Of a DNA stretch of 47,954 nucleotides, positions 43,943-47,954 are shown one piece after another. Position numbers and translations under genes: made by a program. The notes below the pieces were generated by a model that saw nothing but the letters and a program-made list of their open reading frames with translations, did no database searches and was not told the DNA's origin. The stretch is from Candidatus Alistipes merdigallinarum (GTDB lineage Bacteria; Bacteroidota; Bacteroidia; Bacteroidales; Rikenellaceae), in NCBI GenBank assembly GCA_019119305.1, contig DWXH01000004.1, positions 1 to 47,954 on the forward strand. Reading direction: 5' to 3'. Positions within the stretch are counted from its first letter, which is position 1; every line of letters starts with the position of its first letter.

Positions 43943-45604
43943 TCAGACGACCTCTATGCCTTTCTCTTTCAACAATTCGAGACCTACGTCTTTGAGCTTG
44001 TATTTTTGGATCTTTCCGCTGGCCGTCATCGGGAAACTGTCGACGAAGAAGATATATTTCGGAATTTTGTATCGGGCAATCTGTCCCCGACAGTAGAGTT
44101 TTACCTCCTCTTCCGTCAATGTCTCTCCCTCCTTGACCTTGATGAAGGCTCCGACCTGCTCTCCGTATTTCGGGCTGGGGATACCTGCTACTTCAATGGC
44201 TTCGATCTGCGGCATCTTGTAGAGGAAATTCTCGATTTCACGAGGATAAACATTTTCTCCGCCGCGAATAATCATCTCCTTGATCCGTCCCGTAATGCGG
44301 AAATAGCCGTTTTCATCCATTACTCCGAGGTCTCCCGAGTGGAGGAAGCCGTTTTCGTCGATGATGGCGGCCGTCGCTTCCGGATTCTTATAATATCCCT
44401 TCATGATGTTGTATCCCTTGCAACACATCTCACCCGGAGTTCCCGGAGGACACTCTTTATTGGTTTGCGGGTCGAGAACCTTGACCTCGACATTCGGGAA
44501 AGCCCGTCCGACGGTCGTTGCCCGGATCTCCATCGAGTCGGTTGTGGCCGAAGCGGTCATGCCCGGTGAGGTCTCTGTGAGTCCGTATACGCTGATGATC
44601 TCCGTACAGTACATTTTGTCCATCACCTGTTTCATCGTTTCGATCGGGCAAGGAGCGCCTGCCATGATTCCCGTTCTCAGGGAGCTCAGGTCGAACATGT
44701 CGAACATCGGGTGGTGGAGTTCGGCGATAAACATCGTGGGGACTCCGTGCAGGGCGGTACAACGTTCGCGATGGACCGAAGCCAGAACCTTCAGCGGATC
44801 GAAATCTTCGACCATCACCATCGTCGAACCGTGTGTGATGACCGAACATACGCCCAGGACGCATCCGAAACAGTGGAACAGCGGGACGCAGATCAGCAGC
44901 TTGTCCTTGGCCGTAAAATGCATCCGGTCGCCGATGGTCAATCCGTTGTTGAGGATGTTGTGGCTGGTCAGCATAACCCCTTTGGGGAATCCGGTCGTGC
45001 CGGAGGTGTATTGCATGTTGATTTCGTCGTGACAGTCGACCTTTTTCTTCGCCTCTTCCAATTCGGCGTCATCGACCAGTGCTCCGAGTTTCATCAGTTC
45101 GGAGGTGTTGTACATGCCGCGGAGTTTCTCCTGTCCGATATAGATCACGTTGCGGAGCTCGGGAAAACGTTCGCTGTGCAGGTTCCCCCGTTGGGTGGTT
45201 TTCAACTCGGGAACCAATTTGTAAAGAATATCGACATAATCGCTGTCCCGGTAGCCGTTGACCATACACATCGTATGTATGTCGGCATTCTTCATGATAT
45301 ATTCCAGTTCAGAAGCCTTGTAGTTCGTGTTGACCGTGACTAGTACGGCCCCGATCTTTGCCGTAGCGAACATGAAGGTCATCCAGTCGGGTACGTTTTT
45401 GGCCCATACTCCGACCTTGCTCCCTTTGGTTACACCGATCGAGAGCAACCCCTTGGCAAAAATATTGACCCGTTCGTCAAACTCTTTATAGGTAAAACGC
45501 AGTCCCCGGTCGGGATAGATCATAAACTCGTGGTCCGGATCTTCGGCTACGTACTTCTCGAGAATACCGCCGACCGTATAATCGAGCATTTCTTGTTTTT
45601 CCAT
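43943..45604 (-). CDS. AMP-forming acyl-CoA synthetase
   Basis: ANL-superfamily ligase that adenylates a carboxylic acid and passes it to CoA. Motifs in order: [13 protein letters not shown] (about 198-210), [27 protein letters not shown] and the hinge/lysine region [14 protein letters not shown], ending with the catalytic Lys in [11 protein letters not shown]. Length 553 is typical for medium- or long-chain fatty acyl-CoA synthetases; the exact acid is not determined. It lies 20 bases after the XRE-cupin regulator gene on the same strand, a pairing that suggests regulation by its own substrate or product. Confidence 0.92.
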   Translation of the reverse strand: MEKQEMLDYTVGGILEKYVAEDPDHEFMIYPDRGLRFTYKEFDERVNIFAKGLLSIGVTKGSKVGVWAKNVPDWMTFMFATAKIGAVLVTVNTNYKASELEYIMKNADIHTMCMVNGYRDSDYVDILYKLVPELKTTQRGNLHSERFPELRNVIYIGQEKLRGMYNTSELMKLGALVDDAELEEAKKKVDCHDEINMQYTSGTTGFPKGVMLTSHNILNNGLTIGDRMHFTAKDKLLICVPLFHCFGCVLGVCSVITHGSTMVMVEDFDPLKVLASVHRERCTALHGVPTMFIAELHHPMFDMFDLSSLRTGIMAGAPCPIETMKQVMDKMYCTEIISVYGLTETSPGMTASATTDSMEIRATTVGRAFPNVEVKVLDPQTNKECPPGTPGEMCCKGYNIMKGYYKNPEATAAIIDENGFLHSGDLGVMDENGYFRITGRIKEMIIRGGENVYPREIENFLYKMPQIEAIEVAGIPSPKYGEQVGAFIKVKEGETLTEEEVKLYCRGQIARYKIPKYIFFVDSFPMTASGKIQKYKLKDVGLELLKEKGIEVV

Positions 45605-45624
45605 TTTTTACGAAGTCCAAACGA

Positions 45625-46206
45625 TTAAAATGGCGTGTAAACGACGGCGAGAACTTTGGCTTGTTGTCCGGGTCCGGGAACGGAAATGTTGTGCGGGACG
45701 ATTGAGTCGAAATAGATGCTTTCGCCCTTTTCCAGATGGTAAGTCTCTTCTCCGTAACGGATTACAACGCTGCCGTTGAGTACGTAAATGAACTCTTCTC
45801 CTTCGTGGTGCGACATGTTTGCCATTTCATCGGGAGTGGAGTATTCCACATTGATCACGAATGGTTCCATGTTACGGTCCGTCTTGTTTTCGGCCAACGA
45901 ACAGTACTTCAGGTGTTCAACATCCGCCCCATTCCCTTTGCTGAGGTATACGGATACTTGAGGAACCTGCTCGGTCGGTGTCGTAACCGTCGGCTCGGGG
46001 GATTCCATACCGTCGAGGAAGGTCCCCAGACGGATACCCAAGGTCCGGGCCAATTTGATCAATGTGGCGAGTGACGGAAACACTTTCCCCGTTTCGATCA
46101 GTTTGATGTGGTCCAGTTTTACTCCGGATTGTGCTGCGAGATCTTCTTGTGAAATATTGCTGTCTTCGCGCAACCGTTTCAATTTATAACCTATGTTTTC
46201 AGTCAT
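45625..46206 (-). CDS. XRE-cupin transcriptional regulator
   Basis: Starts with a Cro/C1-type helix-turn-helix (about 5-60, LKRLREDSNISQEDLAAQSG and IKLIETGKVFPSLATLIKLA), then a linker rich in Thr/Pro, then a cupin barrel (about 115-190) with MSHHEGEEFIYVLNGSV and YHLEKGESIYFDSIVPHNI. This layout is common for regulators of metabolic genes that sense a small molecule in the cupin. ATG at 46206 (193 residues) is preferred to the 42-residue longer frame, whose N-terminus is unlike any regulator. It is probably the autoregulator of the acyl-CoA synthetase gene downstream. Confidence 0.9.
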   Translation of the reverse strand: MTENIGYKLKRLREDSNISQEDLAAQSGVKLDHIKLIETGKVFPSLATLIKLARTLGIRLGTFLDGMESPEPTVTTPTEQVPQVSVYLSKGNGADVEHLKYCSLAENKTDRNMEPFVINVEYSTPDEMANMSHHEGEEFIYVLNGSVVIRYGEETYHLEKGESIYFDSIVPHNISVPGPGQQAKVLAVVYTPF

Positions 46207-46351
46207 GGCAGGTGTGTTTTCTATGAAAATGTAATCAAAGGAACTTTTGTTCTTCGAGATGAGCAAGTAAATTTTTCGGAAAATTACGAGCTCCAAAACG
46301 CAGTTTCTTCTCTCATTTTTTATGAAACACATCCCGTATTCGAATTTTTTG

Positions 46352-46359
46352 TAATTTTG
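46352..46359 (+). promoter_or_regulatory. proC promoter -7 box
   Basis: TAATTTTG, exact TAnnTTTG match, with transcription expected near 46365, about 95 bases before the proC ATG. Confidence 0.45.
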
Positions 46360-46461
46360 AAAATTGAAACTCCGCGAATAGTTTGAGGGGTGGAAAGAGA
46401 GGGAAAATTTGGTGTATCGGTATGGCGGGAGCGCTGTTGCCGGAAACGAAAAAATAGAGTT

Positions 46462-47253
46462 ATGAAGATTACAATTATCGGAGGGGGAAATATCGGAGGG
46501 TCTATTGCCGGTGGTTTGGCAGCAGGCACTCTGGTGAAGGCATCGGATTTGACCGTTGCGGATTGTTCTTCGGCAGCCCTTGATAAAATCAAGGGGATGA
46601 ATGCCGATATTAAAACGTCGAAAGACAATGCCGAAGCCGTCAGGCAGGCGGATCTGGTGATTTTAGCCGTAAAACCGTGGTTGGCCGAAGAGGTTTGTGC
46701 CTCGTTCCGTGACAAGCTCGACTTCTCGAAACAAATGTTGGCATCGGTTGTCGCCGGTGTGCCGTTTGAGAAACTGCGGACGATGCTCGAAAACGGTAAA
46801 GGGGCAAAACCTGTCTTGTTCCGTTTGATTCCCAATACGGCGATCTCTTTGCGGGAGAGCGTGACTTTTATTGCGTCGGATGGTGCGTCGACCGAACAGC
46901 TCGATGGATTGGTAGCCCTGTTCAACGAACTGGGAAAGACCGTTGTGGTGACTGAGCAGATGATGATTTCGGGGACCTCATTATCATCCTGCGGAATCGC
47001 ATTTGCATTGAAGTATCTGGATGCATCGATCAAAGGCGGTGTGGAACTCGGATTCAGCGAAGAGGAGTCGCGGGAGATCGTTATGCAGACGATGTACGGG
47101 GCGCTGGCGTTGATGAAAAATAACCGGACTATGCCTCAGGCCGAAATCGACAAGGTGACCACTCCGGGTGGGCTTACCCTCAAAGGTCTGGAAGCGATGG
47201 CCGAAGCCGGCTTCTCGGAGGCCGTATGGGCCGGGTTGATAAAAAGTCGGTAA
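46462..47253 (+). CDS. proC: pyrroline-5-carboxylate reductase
   Basis: Last step of proline synthesis, reducing pyrroline-5-carboxylate with NAD(P)H. The dinucleotide fold is ITIIGGGNIGGSIAGG (about 3-18), then VILAVKPWLAEEV, and the C-terminal signature MISGTSLSSCGIAFALKYLD and VTTPGGLTLKGLEAM. ATG at 46462 gives 263 residues and puts the glycine motif at the N-terminus; the longer frame adds 24 residues with no homology. Followed by a terminator. proA and proB are not here. Confidence 0.95.
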   Translation: MKITIIGGGNIGGSIAGGLAAGTLVKASDLTVADCSSAALDKIKGMNADIKTSKDNAEAVRQADLVILAVKPWLAEEVCASFRDKLDFSKQMLASVVAGVPFEKLRTMLENGKGAKPVLFRLIPNTAISLRESVTFIASDGASTEQLDGLVALFNELGKTVVVTEQMMISGTSLSSCGIAFALKYLDASIKGGVELGFSEEESREIVMQTMYGALALMKNNRTMPQAEIDKVTTPGGLTLKGLEAMAEAGFSEAVWAGLIKSR

Positions 47254-47283
47254 TCCGATCGGGTTTCTAAAAAAAAGGATTGG

Positions 47284-47328
47284 TGCGACGGTGGCGAGCG
47301 GAGAAAAGCTTGGCCGTCGCATTTTTTT
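47284..47328 (+). terminator. intrinsic terminator after proC
   Basis: An 8-bp GC-rich stem (TGCGACGG with CCGTCGCA) closed by a long loop and followed by seven T. Confidence 0.7.
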
Positions 47329-47354
47329 ATTAAAAAGGTTGCATGAATTTCAAA

Positions 47355-47386
47355 TTTGTTATCATGTGAACTAAATTTTATATTTG
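47355..47386 (+). promoter_or_regulatory. promoter of the His-rich membrane protein gene
   Basis: TTTG at 47355-47358 and TATATTTG at 47379-47386, 20 bases apart: full Bacteroidetes consensus. Transcription would start near 47393, supporting the ATG at 47408. Confidence 0.75.
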
Positions 47387-47407
47387 CCCTTTCGATAGTC
47401 GGTCCAC

Positions 47408-47752
47408 ATGAGAAAATACGGGCGAAATATAAAGGCTTTATTGCTTCTGGCGCTTTTCTTGGCGTACTGGAGCAATATTACGCTTTTTTACCACGTCCAT
47501 ACGATAGACAACCAGATATACGTCCATTCGCACTTTCTTTCCGGATCGGCGAGTAATCCTACCCATACTCACACTACCCAACAATTTCAACTGATCGCTC
47601 AACTTTCGTTGTTGTTGACAACGGCAGCGGTAGCGATCATTTTCGCTTCGCTTCTCCCGAAGCGGAGTTTCGTTTACTCGGTTCCGAGTCGAGAGATCTG
47701 CTGTGCGCTCTCGATTCGCATTCCCGGACTGCGGGCTCCTCCAGTTTGCTGA
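47408..47752 (+). CDS. small His-rich membrane protein
   Basis: A 114-residue protein with two membrane helices (about 8-27 and 63-82) joined by a loop holding six His in three HxH pairs (H29/H31, H40/H42, H53/H55). This is the layout of small proteins that precede TonB-dependent receptor genes in Bacteroidetes and are thought to relate to metal handling; the loop could bind Zn, Cu, Ni or Fe. The last 30 residues have no recognised features. A probable TonB-dependent receptor gene begins 86 bases later. The metal is not identified. Confidence 0.7.
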   Translation: MRKYGRNIKALLLLALFLAYWSNITLFYHVHTIDNQIYVHSHFLSGSASNPTHTHTTQQFQLIAQLSLLLTTAAVAIIFASLLPKRSFVYSVPSREICCALSIRIPGLRAPPVC

Positions 47753-47838
47753 TACATAGTGTTTAAGAGGGAACGAAAGGGAGGGTTCGTTTCTCTGTTT
47801 TTTGTGTCAGTAATGTATTAAATCAAACCGAAACAATA

Positions 47839-47954
47839 ATGAATAAATATATTTTGGGAGTAATCGTATTGCTCCTTACTCATGTCGTATGTTTGGCCGA
47901 AGAGGTTGCTGTCCATCCGCACAAACAGAGTGATGCCAATATCATAGGGCATGT
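47839..47954 (+). CDS. start of a probable TonB-dependent receptor (cut by window end)
   Basis: Only the first 38 codons are present. They encode a signal peptide (NKYILGVIVLLLTHVVCLAEE) followed by HPHKQSDANIIGH, where the final residues match the usual beginning of the carboxypeptidase-like domain that opens Bacteroidetes TonB-dependent receptors. With the His-rich membrane protein in front, a metal- or cofactor-uptake receptor is likely. The remainder lies outside the window. Confidence 0.6.
   Translation, partial: MNKYILGVIVLLLTHVVCLAEEVAVHPHKQSDANIIGH

Overview
The window reads as one continuous piece of a Bacteroidales chromosome, plausibly from the Alistipes/Rikenellaceae side of the order, although the exact genus cannot be fixed from sequence alone. 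Supporting signs are: promoters of the Bacteroidetes type (TAnnTTTG near -7, TTTG near -33) in front of many genes; an S46 dipeptidyl-peptidase; a DUF4271 membrane protein next to hemD; a GH3-type adenylating enzyme; an AsnA-type asparagine synthetase; and the start of an apparent TonB-dependent receptor at the right edge. I see no rRNA, tRNA, CRISPR array, insertion sequence or prophage. Nearly all of the sequence is packed coding DNA.

Layout. 1-308 is a strikingly AT-rich leader with DnaA-box-like sites and a hairpin. 309-6104 carries nadA, the S46 peptidase, glnS and a TonB-C-like secreted protein. 6235-15056 is the accessory segment: a secreted six-hairpin glycosidase-like protein, then an outward-reading operon of a corrinoid protein, a MetH-activation-domain-like protein and a zinc-motif MtaA/UroD-family methyltransferase, then two AraC regulators transcribed away from each other, then a second UroD-family protein. 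15187-23092 (minus strand) is a long housekeeping run pheS-TPR protein-envC-like-ybeY-mnmG-thiC, with a perfect parS-like palindrome just after mnmG. 23169-31908 (plus) has a patatin/beta-barrel protein, 5-formyl-THF cyclo-ligase, CtpA-type protease, orphan histidine kinase, DUF4271, hemD, rnpA and yidD. 32034-34579 (minus) has murA, a GT2 glycosyltransferase and a small Cys-rich membrane protein. 34748-41373 (plus) has trkA, a GH3 protein, a GT4 glycosyltransferase, deoxynucleoside kinase, an RsmF-like rRNA methyltransferase and an Ig-like lipoprotein. 41423-46206 (minus) has asnA, tyrS, an acyl-CoA synthetase and its XRE-cupin regulator. 46462 to the end has proC, a His-rich small membrane protein and the first codons of a probable TonB-dependent receptor.

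The most interesting part is 9139-15056. Together the genes form a near-complete corrinoid-dependent methyl-transfer system: substrate:corrinoid methyltransferase candidate, corrinoid carrier, reductive-activation candidate, and a Zn-thiolate methyltransferase. The promoter has a good -7 box but no -33 box, and is preceded by a 22-bp-spaced direct repeat of the kind AraC-family activators bind, in keeping with the two AraC genes inside the locus. No pterin-binding methyltransferase accompanies it, so a thiol such as homocysteine is a reasonable, untested acceptor. The methyl donor is unknown; the divergent secreted glycosidase raises the possibility that it is a methylated compound released from a glycan.
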